Positions 1 through 9,610 of a stretch of DNA of 64,000 nt are shown in pieces (positions within the stretch are counted from its first letter, which is position 1; each line of letters opens with the position of its first letter). The position numbers and the translations under genes were made by a program. The stretch is from Allium sativum. Lineage: Eukaryota > Streptophyta > Magnoliopsida > Asparagales > Amaryllidaceae. Under the pieces are notes generated by a model, which worked only from the letters and a program-made list of their open reading frames with translations, had not been told where the DNA came from and ran no database searches. The stretch covers positions 148,236,197 to 148,300,196 of the forward strand of contig CM060924.1 of NCBI GenBank assembly GCA_030737875.1. The letters run 5' to 3'.

Positions 1-218
1 ATTTAAATAAGAAAAGGGATCATGATAGTGATAACAGAACAAAGGACAATACCCTAATATAAGATAAGAGATCGCACCCATTTCTAAAGTCTCTGCACCT
101 ACTAATCATTGGTTCAACCAGCCCCACGTGTTCATAACAAACGATCCCCTTAACGATCGGCTCCTACTCGCATGCATTCATGTCCTGTGTCATTCGGCCC
201 CGCTTGACTGTAGCTACC
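1..218 (-). repeat. Element B, 3' LTR, distal piece (left of insertion A)
   Basis: Aligns by eye with 17099-17315 in the other LTR of element B. The window opens about 460 bp inside this LTR, so its outer end and target duplication are outside. The piece is cut at 218 by element A and resumes at 9171. No coding sequence. Confidence 0.9.
214..218. other. Target site duplication of element A (left copy)
   Basis: CTACC lies directly before the TG of the left LTR of A and recurs at 9171-9175 directly after the right LTR. Five base pairs is the usual Ty3/gypsy duplication size. Confidence 0.9.
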
Positions 219-308
219 TGTAACACCCCGTATTTTCTGTGAACGTATAAGTAACAAATCAGAGGATAATTAATTTTTAAAATAAGAATCAAGGGAAATA
301 GGTTGAGC

Positions 309-385
309 CATTGCGTTCGTCTTGGAATTCAGCATGAAAATGAGTCCGAGTTTGCGAGAATCGGAGTTCGTATGAAGGAGATATG
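309..385 (+). promoter_or_regulatory. Conserved U3 block shared by several LTR families
   Basis: A stretch of about 77 bp starting ATTGCGTTCGTC and ending near GGAGATATGACC. It recurs at 5867-5943 (A right LTR) and 63174-63245 (H). In reverse orientation it recurs near 11405-11485 (B), 19535-19612 (B), 26036-26115 (C), 46574-46653 (C), 54236-54315 (G) and 60566-60645 (G). The function is unknown; it lies 90-310 bp inside each LTR start, in U3. Confidence 0.75.
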
Positions 386-463
386 ACCCTCCGAAGTTTC
401 AGGAAATTTCAGAATTGAAAATAGATCGAAATTCGAATTCAAATTCAAACCCAGAAGCGGGCT

Positions 464-483
464 GGGCGGGAAATTTCCTACCC
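464..483. promoter_or_regulatory. E2F-like palindrome, A left LTR
   Basis: GGGCGGGAAATTTCCTACCC, an imperfect copy of a palindrome that is perfect in element C. The GGCGGGAAA half matches the E2F/DP consensus TTTCCCGCC; the other half carries changes. It lies about 10 bp before the GTCGAC array. Confidence 0.6.
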
Positions 484-492
484 AGGGCCCAA

Positions 493-619
493 GTCGACTG
501 GGGAGTCGACTGGGCAGTCGACCCCCCAGGACCCAGGTCGACTGGGAAGTCGATTGGGCAGTCGACCCCCCAGACCAGGTCGACTGGGCAGTCAACCTGG
601 GGGTCGAACCCTGGTCGAA
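493..619 (+). promoter_or_regulatory. GTCGAC triplet array, A left LTR
   Basis: GTCGAC or one-base variants start at 493, 505, 517, then 537, 549, 561, then 579, 591, 603, with a further GTCGAA at 614. Sites within a group are exactly 12 bp apart and groups start 42-44 bp apart. The array lies between the E2F-like palindrome and the TATA box. Confidence 0.8.
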
Positions 620-715
620 CCTGGTGCGTGTGTGCGATTTTGAAGGCTGTGACGTGTTTTGAAGGACCTGATGAGTTCTAGGGTTAATCTGAGGGCCTAG
701 ATGAGTTCCTACACC

Positions 716-723
716 TATAAATA
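716..723 (+). promoter_or_regulatory. TATA box, A left LTR
   Basis: TATAAATA in the context CACCTATAAATACATCC, followed by a pyrimidine-rich leader. The same box is at 6267-6274 in the right LTR. Confidence 0.75.
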
Positions 724-2039
724 CATCCTAAGACCTAGCCTTCTCTACACACAATTATATTCTGCTTCTTCTCTACCTCTGTTCTAATAAAAATAAAAAC
801 GGCGTCGCTACTATGCTGAAATCAAAACTAGAAGCTAATCAACATCAACCTAAGCAACTCAATTCAAATTAGAGATTAAAGCTTTTGCAACGATTCTGCA
901 ACAACTAAAGTTCTTTCTTTAATCCAATCAAGGCAAGTACAGTTATTTTCCGATATAAACGTTAATTCTGATTGTGACATGAATTGTAAATCTGAATCTG
1001 AGGTTATATCTGTTCTGTTCTGTTTAGATCTATCTTATTCTGTATCTCTTTCCTCTTTCTGTTTTATAGCCAGGCTACCACGGGCCTGAGCCAATCTCAT
1101 AAGAGATTAACATACACTAAAATGTTTGGGACAGTAAAATGAATGATGCATAAATTGGGCATGACCAATAGGTGACTGATTTGAGGAAAGAACATGGACT
1201 GTAGCTAGAACGTAAATCCGAGACATATGACTGGACATGTTATATCTATAACATAAAGGGTATTGAACATATGATTTGAGGACATGACATAGAAAGGTAT
1301 ATAATTGGACATAAATATAGACTGTATTGAGCTTATGATTTGAGATAAAGAGAATATGGCTTAGGTATAAAGATTTACATGAAAGTAGGGTATCCATTAA
1401 TGTAAATAAACACCTAAGCAAGGGATTTTTGGGATATATGACATGCATAGTAATCGATGGCTATATTTGGTATAAATTATATATATATATATATGGATCT
1501 TCTGTACTATGCAAGTTTAATAAAATTTGAAACATATAATATATGGTATATGATCATATTGTGAATCATGACTATTATTTATGCATGTGAACTTTGGCAA
1601 TATTTATAATTAGGCAAGATATGTTTGGGAAACTTTAAGGAATGGTTAAATCTGTTATATTTGCCTAATTTGCTAGTTTTGTTATATTGCCTAATCTGCT
1701 AGTTCTTCTCTACTGCCTAGTCTGTTAGATCTGTTCATCTGCCAAATCTGTCATCTGCTAAGTCTGTTGAAAATGCTAAATCCGCTAAACTAATTCTGTT
1801 TAGATGCCTAATCTGTTGTCTGCTAAATCTGCTAGTTTGCTTAATCTGCTAAATCCGTTAGGTCGCCTAATATGAGAAACCTGTTATCTGCAATATCTGT
1901 TGAATTGGTATAATTAGTCCGTTATTGACATAATCTGAATTGGCTATTGTTATGAATAATTGACATGTATATTAGGCGTGGGTATAAATGGTAAATTATT
2001 AATTAATGGGCCGCAAAGATGAACATGGCTAACTCGAGG

Positions 2040-2224
2040 TTAGAATGAGTTTGCGGCGTAATTCTGCCTGGAACCGCCCGACATATTCCAGTTGCTGCAA
2101 ACAATAGGTTCTAATGTGAGAAGTTAGTCATAACGTGCTTGAAACCCGAGGTTAGACTCAGTTTGCGACAGAAACCTGCCCGGAACCAATTAGCCTAACC
2201 AGTAGCCGCAAACTGTCAGTCTAA
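2040..2224 (+). repeat. Tandem pair of conserved stem-loops, A left LTR
   Basis: Stem-loop 1 is 2040-2114 and stem-loop 2 is 2152-2224, starting 112 bp apart. Outer arms: TTAGAA/TTCTAA in the first and TTAGAC/GTCTAA in the second. Inner arm GTTTGCGGC faces GCTGCAAAC (left LTR) or GCCGCAAAC (right LTR, 7584-7658). The loop contains CTGCCYGGAACC. Equivalent structures with compensating changes occur in B, C and G. Confidence 0.8.
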
Positions 2225-3511
2225 TGTGAGAGGTATGGGCATTAATATTTAATTAATGAAAATCTGAGATAAATATGATGTCTAAAACGTGTTGGGTGGG
2301 TAAGGTTAAACCAATTGGACCAATGAATCTGATAAAACCGTTTCGTGAATCTGCAGGCCCAATACAAAGTTAGACAATCTGTAACCAGTTAATCTGTAAG
2401 TCTGTTAATCTATATATCTAATCCGTTAGTCTGAAAACTTGTTTGTGAACTAGTTGATCTGAATTCTGTATGTCTGAACTTGTAAACAAGTTAATCTTAA
2501 ATCTGTTAGTCTGGGGACACAAGGTTAGGAGGGAATTTACTTGTGTCATCTGTTGTTTGGGACCCATATTAGTCAGTAACCCTTTCTGGTATCAAAACTT
2601 TGACACAACAGTAGGTAGGGTCCGGGCGTGCTTACTGAACTAATTATAAGCGGTTCATTCTGATAATGGCGAGGGGTGTTGATGGTGCGTTCCAACCGGG
2701 TCATGTGCGTGCATGGATCCCGTTCTGCCTCTGTGGATGTAAGACGCCGTGACATCTGTAAATAGGTCTGTGCCAATTGGTTGTCACTTTAGGGAGTGAT
2801 ACACCCTACTGTGGGGCCGACACAGGATATATATGTATTAGGGAGCCGATCGCTTGGGGTAGGGTTTTAGGGTACACTTAGTTCTGTCTGTTCTGTTGGT
2901 ACCGTCTGTTTCTGTTGGGTGGCAACACTTATCTGTTTCTGCGTGGTACCGTCTGTTCGGGTGGTAAAGGCCCATTTACTAGTGTGCACCTTATGCTACA
3001 TTCTGCTTCTGTCTGTTTCTGATCAGGTGGTAAAGGCCCATTACTAGCGTGGAAATTATTCTGTACCCGTTTCTGTTTCAGTTTAGACATTAGGGTGACA
3101 CCTAATTCTGTTATACTAGTGTTAGTGCAGAGAAGTGTAAAGCAATAGTTTATATAATTCTGTTCTTCTGTTATATCTGCTACATCTGTTACATTTATCT
3201 CTCATCCAGTTTTATATTCATGTCATGTTATTATTATCTGTTCATAACTGAAAATCACTGAACCTGCCAGACTTTTGTCTGACCCTTGTTGTTTCGCCTG
3301 CTTTCTTCCGTTTCCCCCCAGGTTTCGTAGAAGGGAATACTCTAGCTTGATCCAGATTTCTTCCGGTTGCAGTGCTTAAATTATGGCTTGTCTTCTTCTG
3401 TGGGGATTATGATTTTAAACTATGCATTCTGAAGGCTTTTGTACAAGACTGATATTTTGTACTTGAATTCTGATCTTGTGATTTGAAAGGATGTAACCAA
3501 GCTTCTGTTGA

Positions 3512-3517
3512 AATAAA
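3512..3517 (+). promoter_or_regulatory. Candidate polyadenylation signal, A LTR
   Basis: AATAAA near the end of the LTR, also at 9042-9047 in the 3' copy. If used together with the TATA box, the transcript repeat (R) would span about 2.8 kb. Confidence 0.45.
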
Positions 3518-3642
3518 GTTATAAATTTATCAAGTACTGTTTTATCTGTCTTGTAAGTTTCTGTTCTGTTTACTAAAATGCTCCACCAAAGTTAAGGCAT
3601 TCCCTTTTGTGAGTGACCATAACGGAGGTGGGGTGTTACACT

Positions 3643-3654
3643 TGGTATCAGAGC
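3643..3654 (+). other. Primer-binding site of element A (initiator-Met tRNA)
   Basis: TGGTATCAGAGC, complementary to the 3' end of plant initiator-Met tRNA, two bases after the LTR end. It primes minus-strand DNA synthesis. Confidence 0.95.
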
Positions 3655-3821
3655 TGAAGGTTACCAGATTGGGTAAAGTTTTTGAAAACTATTTTCAAAA
3701 CGGTTTTGAAAGGAAGTATTTTTAAAAATAAAGCTAATTTTGAAAACATGATCCCCCAGAGCCATATATCTTTCCTTCAGTCCTTTTTTTTGTATTGAAT
3801 CTTTCCTTTTTCCGTTTCAGC
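3655..3821 (+). other. Untranslated leader of element A
   Basis: A/T-rich leader between PBS and gag, ending CCGTTTCAGC directly before the chosen ATG. Nothing coding is seen. Confidence 0.6.
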
Positions 3822-4730
3822 ATGTCTGAAGCATCTGAGATACCAGAGGGTGTTCACGTACCCGGTTGGTTTCGTCAATATCTTGAGGCTAGGACCGCCG
3901 CCGCAGGTCCAGCAAATGATCCCCCTCCTTCACCCCCTCCTCTTGCAATTACTTTTTCAAAGATCAGTAGAGATTTTAGGGCCATAGGTGGGAAGCATTT
4001 CAATGGAACTGAATCATTCGTAGAAGCGAGGAACTGGCTCAAAGAAACTGATGATCTATTCGTTATCTTCGAGGTGGACGATAGGCAGAAGGTACAGTTG
4101 GCGGTATGGCTGCTCAAAGACGAAGCTTCCTACTGGTGGGAAGTCACTAACGCCGAGAGGCCGGTTGAGACATGGATAGATTTCAGAACAAGGTTTGAGA
4201 CAAATTTCCTCTCGCAAGCTGAACGAAGTTTACAAGTGGAAAAGTTCTTATCTCTTAAGCAAGGAAGTATGACGTTCAAGGAATACGTCAACCAGTTTAA
4301 CCAACTAGCTAGGTTCGGATTGGATTTAGTCAACACTCAGCATAAAAAGGCTCTCCGCTTTGTTAAAGGATTGAACGAGCCACTGCACAGCCTAGCCATG
4401 ACTCATGTACCCATAGGAGCGACTTACGAGAGATTGGTGGACATGGCACTACTGCACGAGGAAGACAAAGGCCCGAAAGAGACAAAGAAGGAAGAACCAC
4501 AGAATAAGAAAGCAGGGCCCAAAAAGGAAACGCAAAGGAAGGATGAGAAGTCTGAAGATAATAAGGGGAAAAAGTCCTTTACCTGTGGAAGCTCGACTCA
4601 TATAAACAAGGACTGTAAAAAAAGGAAGGGCGCTTGCTTCAACTGTGGGGAGATGGTACACTTCACTAGGGACTGCCCGAAGAGACGAGGACAAGGAGGG
4701 CAGGCGAACACTCTTGTGGCTAGTGGCTAG
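3822..4730 (+). CDS. gag: GAG capsid/nucleocapsid protein of element A
   Basis: About 302 residues if started at the ATG at 3822 (MSEASEIPEGV). I prefer this start to the upstream in-frame ATG at 3795 because the gag reading frames of B and E begin at the equivalent place. The retrotransposon GAG domain includes an AVWLLKDEASYWW stretch, then a lysine-rich linker. The C-terminus has one intact CCHC knuckle (C-FN-C-GEMV-H-FTRD-C) and, before it, a degenerate one that has lost its first cysteine. GAG forms the virus-like particle and binds RNA. The frame ends shortly after the knuckle, so there is no GAG-POL fusion. This is the only uninterrupted, near-full-length coding region in the window; expression is unproven. 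Confidence 0.88.
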   Translation: MSEASEIPEGVHVPGWFRQYLEARTAAAGPANDPPPSPPPLAITFSKISRDFRAIGGKHFNGTESFVEARNWLKETDDLFVIFEVDDRQKVQLAVWLLKDEASYWWEVTNAERPVETWIDFRTRFETNFLSQAERSLQVEKFLSLKQGSMTFKEYVNQFNQLARFGLDLVNTQHKKALRFVKGLNEPLHSLAMTHVPIGATYERLVDMALLHEEDKGPKETKKEEPQNKKAGPKKETQRKDEKSEDNKGKKSFTCGSSTHINKDCKKRKGACFNCGEMVHFTRDCPKRRGQGGQANTLVASG

Positions 4731-4744
4731 GATAGAAATAGGAA

Positions 4745-5100
4745 AATTCCTATAGTAGGTTTAATTTCTTTATCTGATTATGGAGTTAAGACTCTTTTTG
4801 ATTTTGGTATTTTGATTTTGTAATTGATACTCTGCACTTTAATACTAGTATTGTTTCTGATTCCGTTGTAGACTTAAACCTATAAGGGTTATGACTCATC
4901 TGTTTATGATAGATTGGGGTTTGAGGGATATCTGTGTTAGACGTCAAGTATGACGCATACATTCTGAGTTTTTGTGGGATATGATTTTATCATGCTTAGC
5001 TTCCTAAGAATCATTAGGGAACCTGATCTGTACCAGTAGTCTGTAAATATTTGAATAATTCTGCTTTCCAGTTTTGACATTGTCTAAAGGAGGTAATCCT
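4745..5100 (+). pseudogene. Decayed protease remnant, element A
   Basis: After the gag stop, short stretches still match the protease region of B and E, including a TLFDFG tract where the active-site D-S/T-G would be, then LHFNTS further on. Stops and frameshifts break it. No RT, RNase H or integrase sequence follows. Confidence 0.65.
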
Positions 5101-5759
5101 CTGGGTGTCAATCTGATGTTGATTTTGGTCTTTGGGGTTGATACTTAGGGGAATTATTTTCTCAACCAATGTCTAATGGGAACCAAGTCTTTGTCTTATC
5201 TTTACTCGCTTCCATCATTCGACTGTATCCTATCGATCGAATCTTCGAACTTTAGGTAGAAACTAATGGGTGTAAACATGTGTTTGAGACATGTTATGTT
5301 TGATGGTTGCAAGTGGATGCAAGTGGTTGCTAGTGGTTGCTCATGGATGCATACACAGACTGGGCACTAGATCGGCCCAAAAACACTCTCATACTGCATA
5401 TGGAAGTGTGAGCATTTTTCAATTTTTGTGGATGCAAAATGATTGACTCAGCACATGGATGTTGCATTTGACTGAATGGTGGTGCACTCATATAGAAATG
5501 ATATGTATCAATTAGGGAAATTGCATACATGTTGGACTCATGGCACTGGCATAATTCGCATTAAGGAGGTCAACTGAATCACTGGACCGCCTGATCTTTG
5601 CATTAGATAAGGAACATATACACACACCTTTGCATATGTTCATACAAAATTAGAGGTTTCTAAGGACAATGGACGCCAGTGATTGATGATTGAGTATATG
5701 GATGTTGGATGGTAGGACACATTCTTCTTAACTTGAAGATTTTGGGATCGAAATCCTTT
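5101..5759 (+). other. 3' noncoding region of element A
   Basis: Matches, in reverse complement, the noncoding stretch between chromodomain and PPT of B (about 11583-12110), including the TGGTTGCAAGTGG repeats near 5300-5345. The jump from protease to this region marks the pol deletion. Confidence 0.65.
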
Positions 5760-5772
5760 AAGGAGGGGAGAA
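5760..5772 (+). other. Polypurine tract of element A
   Basis: AAGGAGGGGAGAA directly before the right LTR; primes plus-strand synthesis. Preceded by GATCGAAATCCTTT, the relic of a motif found before the PPT of every element here. Confidence 0.9.
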
Positions 5773-6024
5773 TGTAACACCCCGTATTTTCTGTGAACGT
5801 ATAAGTAACAAATCACAGGATAATTAATTTTTAAAATAAGAATCAAGGGAAACGGGTTGTGCCATTGCGTTCGTCTCGGAATTCTGCATGAAAACGAGTC
5901 CGAGTTTGTGAGAATCGGAGTCCGTATGAAGGAGATATGACCCTCCGAAGTTTCAGGAAATTTCAGAATTGAAAACAGCTTGAAATTCGAATTCAAAATT
6001 CGAATTCAAACACAGAAGCAGGCT

Positions 6025-6044
6025 GGGCGTGAAATTTCCCGCCC
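6025..6044. promoter_or_regulatory. E2F-like palindrome, A right LTR
   Basis: GGGCGTGAAATTTCCCGCCC; here the right half TTTCCCGCC is intact and the left half carries one change, the reverse of the damage in the left LTR. Confidence 0.6.
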
Positions 6045-6053
6045 AGGGCCCAA

Positions 6054-6168
6054 GTCGACTAGGCAGTCAACCCCCCAGGACCCAGGTCGACTGGGGAGTC
6101 GACTCGGCAGTCGACCCCCCAGACCCGGTCGACTGGGCAGTCGACCTGGGGTTCGAGCCCTGGTCGAA
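6054..6168 (+). promoter_or_regulatory. GTCGAC triplet array, A right LTR
   Basis: Sites at 6054 and 6066; 6086, 6098 and 6110; 6128 and 6140, with GTTCGA at 6151 and GTCGAA at 6163. The 12-bp spacing is kept although the first and last groups have lost members relative to the left LTR. Confidence 0.75.
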
Positions 6169-6266
6169 CCTAGTGCGTGTGTGTGCGATTTTGAAGGCTG
6201 TGACGTGTTTTAACGGACCTGATGAGTTCAAGGGTTAATCTGAGGGCCTAGATGAGTTCCTACACC

Positions 6267-6274
6267 TATAAATA
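6267..6274 (+). promoter_or_regulatory. TATA box, A right LTR
   Basis: TATAAATA, same context as at 716. Confidence 0.7.
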
Positions 6275-7583
6275 CATCATAAGACCTAGCCTTCTCTACA
6301 CACAATTCTATTCTTCTTCTTCTCTACGTCTGTTCTAATAAAATTAAAAATTGCGTCGCTACTATGCTGAAATCAAAACTAGAAGCTAATCAACATCAAC
6401 CTAAGAAATTAAATTCAAATTAGAGATTAAAGCTTCTGCAACGATTATGCAACAACTAAAGTTCTTTCTTTAATCCAATCAAGGCAAGTACAGTTATTTT
6501 GCGATATAAACGTTAATTCTGATTGTGACATGAATTGTAAATCTGAATCTGAGGTTATATCTGTTCTATTCTGTTTAGATCTATCTTATTCTGTATCTCT
6601 TTCCTCTTTCTGTTTTATAGCCAGGCTACCACGAGCCTGAGCCAATCTCATAAGAGATTAACATATGCTAAAATGTTTGGGACAGTAAAATAAATGATGC
6701 ATAAATTGGGCATGAACATTAGGTGACTGATTTGAGGAAAGAACATGGACTGTAGCTAGAACGTAAATCTGAGATATATGACTGGACATGTTATATCTAT
6801 AACATAAAGGGTATTGAACATATGATTTGAGGACATGACATAGAAAAGTATATAATTGGACATAAATATAGACTGTATTGAGCATATGATTTGAGATAAA
6901 GAGAATATGGCTTAGGTATAAAGATTTACATGAAAGTAGGGTATCTATTAATGTAAATAAACACCTAAGCAAGGGATTTTTGGGATATATGACATGCATA
7001 GTAATTGATGGCTATATTTGGTATAATTTATATATATATTGATCTTTTGTACTATGCAAGTTTAATAAAAATTGAAACATATAATATATGGTATATGATC
7101 ATATTGTGAATCATGACTATTATTTATGCATGTGAACTTAGGAAAGATTTATAATTAGGCAAGATATGTTTGGGAAACTTTAAGGAATGGTTAAATCTGT
7201 TATATTTGCCTAATTTGCTAGTTTTGTTATATTGCCTAATCTGCTAGTTCTGCTCTACTGCCTAGTCTGTTAGATCTGTTCATCTGCCAAATCTGTCATC
7301 TGCTAAGTCTGTTGAAAATGCCAAATCCGCTAAACTAAATCTGTTGAGATGCCTAATCTGTTGTCTGCTAAATCTGCTAGTTTGCTTAATCTGCTAAATC
7401 CGGTAGGTCACCTAATCTGAGAAACCTGTTATCTGCTATATCTGTTGAATTGATATAATTAGTCCGTTATTGACATAATCTGAATTGGCTATAGTTATGA
7501 ATAATTGACATGTATATTAGGCGTGGGTAAAATGGTAAATTATTAATTAATTGGCCGCAAAGATGAACATGGCTAACTCGAGG

Positions 7584-7768
7584 TTAGAATGAGTTTGCGG
7601 CGTAATTCTGCCCGGAACCGCCCGGCATATTCCAGTGGCCGCAAACAATAGGTTCTAATGTGAGAAGTTAGTCATAACGTGCTTGAAACCCGAGGTTAGA
7701 CTCAGTTTGCGACAGAAACCTGCCCGGAACCAACCGGCCTAACCAGTAGCCGCAAACTATCAGTCTAA
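7584..7768 (+). repeat. Tandem pair of conserved stem-loops, A right LTR
   Basis: Stem-loops 7584-7658 and 7696-7768, 112 bp apart as in the left LTR. The first has a fully paired inner stem GTTTGCGGC/GCCGCAAAC. Confidence 0.8.
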
Positions 7769-9170
7769 TGTGAGAGGTCTGGGCATTAATATTTAATTAA
7801 TTAAAATTTGAGATAAATATGATGTCTAAAACGTGTTTGGTGGGTAAGGTTAAACCAATTGGAATAATGAATCTGATAAACCCGTTTCGTGAATCTGTAG
7901 GCCCAGTACAAAGTTAGAAAATCTGTAAGTGTGTTAATCTATATATCTGATCTATTAGTCTGAAAACTTGTTTGCGAACTAGTTGATCTGAATTCTGTAT
8001 GTCAGAACTTGTAAACAAGTTAATCTGAAATCTGTTAGTCTGGGGACACAAGGTTAGGAGGGAATTTACTTGTTTCATCTGTTGTTTGGGACCATATTAG
8101 TCAGTAACCCTTTCTGGTATCAAAACTTTGACCCAACAGTAGGTAGGGTCCGGGCACACTTACTAAACTAATTATAAGTGGTTCATTCTGATAATGGCGA
8201 GGGGTGTTGATGGTGCGTTCCAACCGGGTCATGTGCGTGCATGGATCCGGTCTGCCTTTGAGGATGTAAGACACCGTAACATCTGTAAATTGGTCTGTGC
8301 CAATTGGTTGTCACTTTAGGGAGTGATACACCCTGCTGTGGGGCCGACACAGGATATTTATGTATTAGGGAGCCGATCGCTTGGGGTTGGGTTTTAGTGT
8401 ACACTTAGTTCTGTCTGTTTCTGTTGGTACCGTCTGTTTCTATTGGGTGGCAACACCTGTTTTTTCTGCGTGGTACCGTCTGTTCGGGTGGTAAAGGCCC
8501 AATTACTAGTGTGCACCTTATGCTACATTCTGCTTCTGTCTGTTTCCGATCGAGTGGTAAAGGCCCATTACTAGCGTGGAAATGATTCTGTACCCGTTTC
8601 TGTTTCAGTTTAGACATTAGGGTGACACCTAATTCTGTTATACTAGTATTAGTGCAGAGAAGTGTAAAGCAATAGCTTATATCATTCTGTTCTTCTGTTA
8701 TATTTGCTACATCTGTTACAGTTATCTCTCATCCAGTTTTGTTTTCATGTCATGTTATTATTATCTGTTCATAAATGAAAATCACTGGACTTGCCAGACT
8801 TTTGTCTGACCCTTGTTGTTTCGCCTCCTTTCTTCCGTTCCCCCCCCCCACATTTTGTAGAAGGGAATACTCTAGCTTGATCCAGATTTCTTCTGGTTGC
8901 AGTGCTTAAAGTATGGTTTGTCTTCTTCTGCGGGGATTATGATTTTAAACTAAGCATTCTGAAGGCTTTTGTACAAGACTGACATTTTGTACTTGAATTC
9001 TGATATTGTGATTTGAAAGGATGTAACCAAGCTTCTGTTGAAATAAAGTTATAAATTTTTCAAGTACTGTTTTATATGTCTTGTAAGTTTTTGTTCTATT
9101 TACTAAAATGCTCCACCAAAGTTAAGGCATTCCCTTTTGTGAGTGACCTTAATGGAGGTGGGGTGTTACC

Positions 9171-9175
9171 CTACC
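9171..9175. other. Target site duplication of element A (right copy)
   Basis: CTACC, identical to 214-218. The LTR sequence of B resumes here. Confidence 0.9.
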
Positions 9176-9610
9176 TGTGCTTGTACCACCATGGGGTGTA
9201 TCAGTCCCTCTAGTGGCAACCCGACACGATTCAAGATGAAAATTGTACACTACTGATGCCTAGTGCCTGCTTTTTCCACTCCGGAGTATGTGCACGCCCA
9301 TACTACGTCGGAACCTACACTGACGCACCAACCGCCGACGTTTTGACCGCTTATAATCAGCCCAGTAATTGTGCCCCACCCTGCTTAGTTCAGGGTACCA
9401 TGATACATCTATGTGGGTTACTGCTGAAATGGGTCCCCGTTAATAGGGTTTTCTAATCAACATGTTTATATGGTTAAGTGTCCAAGTTTACCTAACCCCA
9501 CCCATCAGTTTAGTTAACATGTTAAATCGGTTAGGTGTTTCATTAATCGACTTAACCCTACCAATCCTGACTTACCTTTAATTTATTCATTAAAGCACCG
9601 ACCACTCACA

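Larger units (their letters stand above)
219..3640 (+). repeat. Element A, 5' LTR (3422 bp)
   Basis: Begins TGTAACACCCC and ends GGTGTTACA, followed by the PBS. Contents in order: conserved U3 block (about 309-385), E2F-like palindrome, GTCGAC array, TATA box at 716, a long TCTG-rich tract (about 930-3600), two stem-loops (2040-2224), an AATAAA at 3512 and a C-run near 3313. No coding sequence is credible in it. Confidence 0.93.
219..9170 (+). mobile_element. Element A: pol-less, gag-only LTR retrotransposon
   Basis: Two LTRs of about 3.4 kb (219-3640 and 5773-9170) flank an internal region of only about 2.1 kb. An initiator-Met PBS, a polypurine tract and a perfect 5-bp target duplication are present. 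The internal region holds an open gag, a decayed protease remnant and a 3' leader; reverse transcriptase, RNase H, integrase and chromodomain are gone. It sits inside the LTR of element B. Its LTR ends (TGTAACACCCC...GGGGTGTTACA) and gag resemble the chromoviruses B and E, so it is probably a non-autonomous relative whose enzymes came from elsewhere. Confidence 0.92.
5773..9170 (+). repeat. Element A, 3' LTR (3398 bp)
   Basis: Collinear with 219-3640, with scattered substitutions and small indels. It has an E2F-like palindrome at 6025-6044, GTCGAC array at 6054-6168, TATA at 6267, stem-loops at 7584-7658 and 7696-7768, and AATAAA at 9042. Its last base is C instead of A (TGTTACC), a point change after or during insertion. 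Confidence 0.93.

Noticed and set aside
666..700. CTGATGAG motif near 668 (and near 6219), resembling the hammerhead ribozyme core, as in LTR retrozymes
   Set aside because: No GAAA box with flanking helices at the required spacing; the motif is part of a repeated CCTGATGAGTTC/CTAGATGAGTTCC phrase.
329..1448. Short ORFs of 88-113 residues in the A LTR, repeated at 5640-6999
   Set aside because: They overlap the U3 block and repeat tracts on either strand, and both LTR copies differ by indels that change the frame.
3643..3660. Possible tRNA gene fragments at TGGTATCAGAGC sites
   Set aside because: Only the 12-base PBS is present; no cloverleaf surrounds it.
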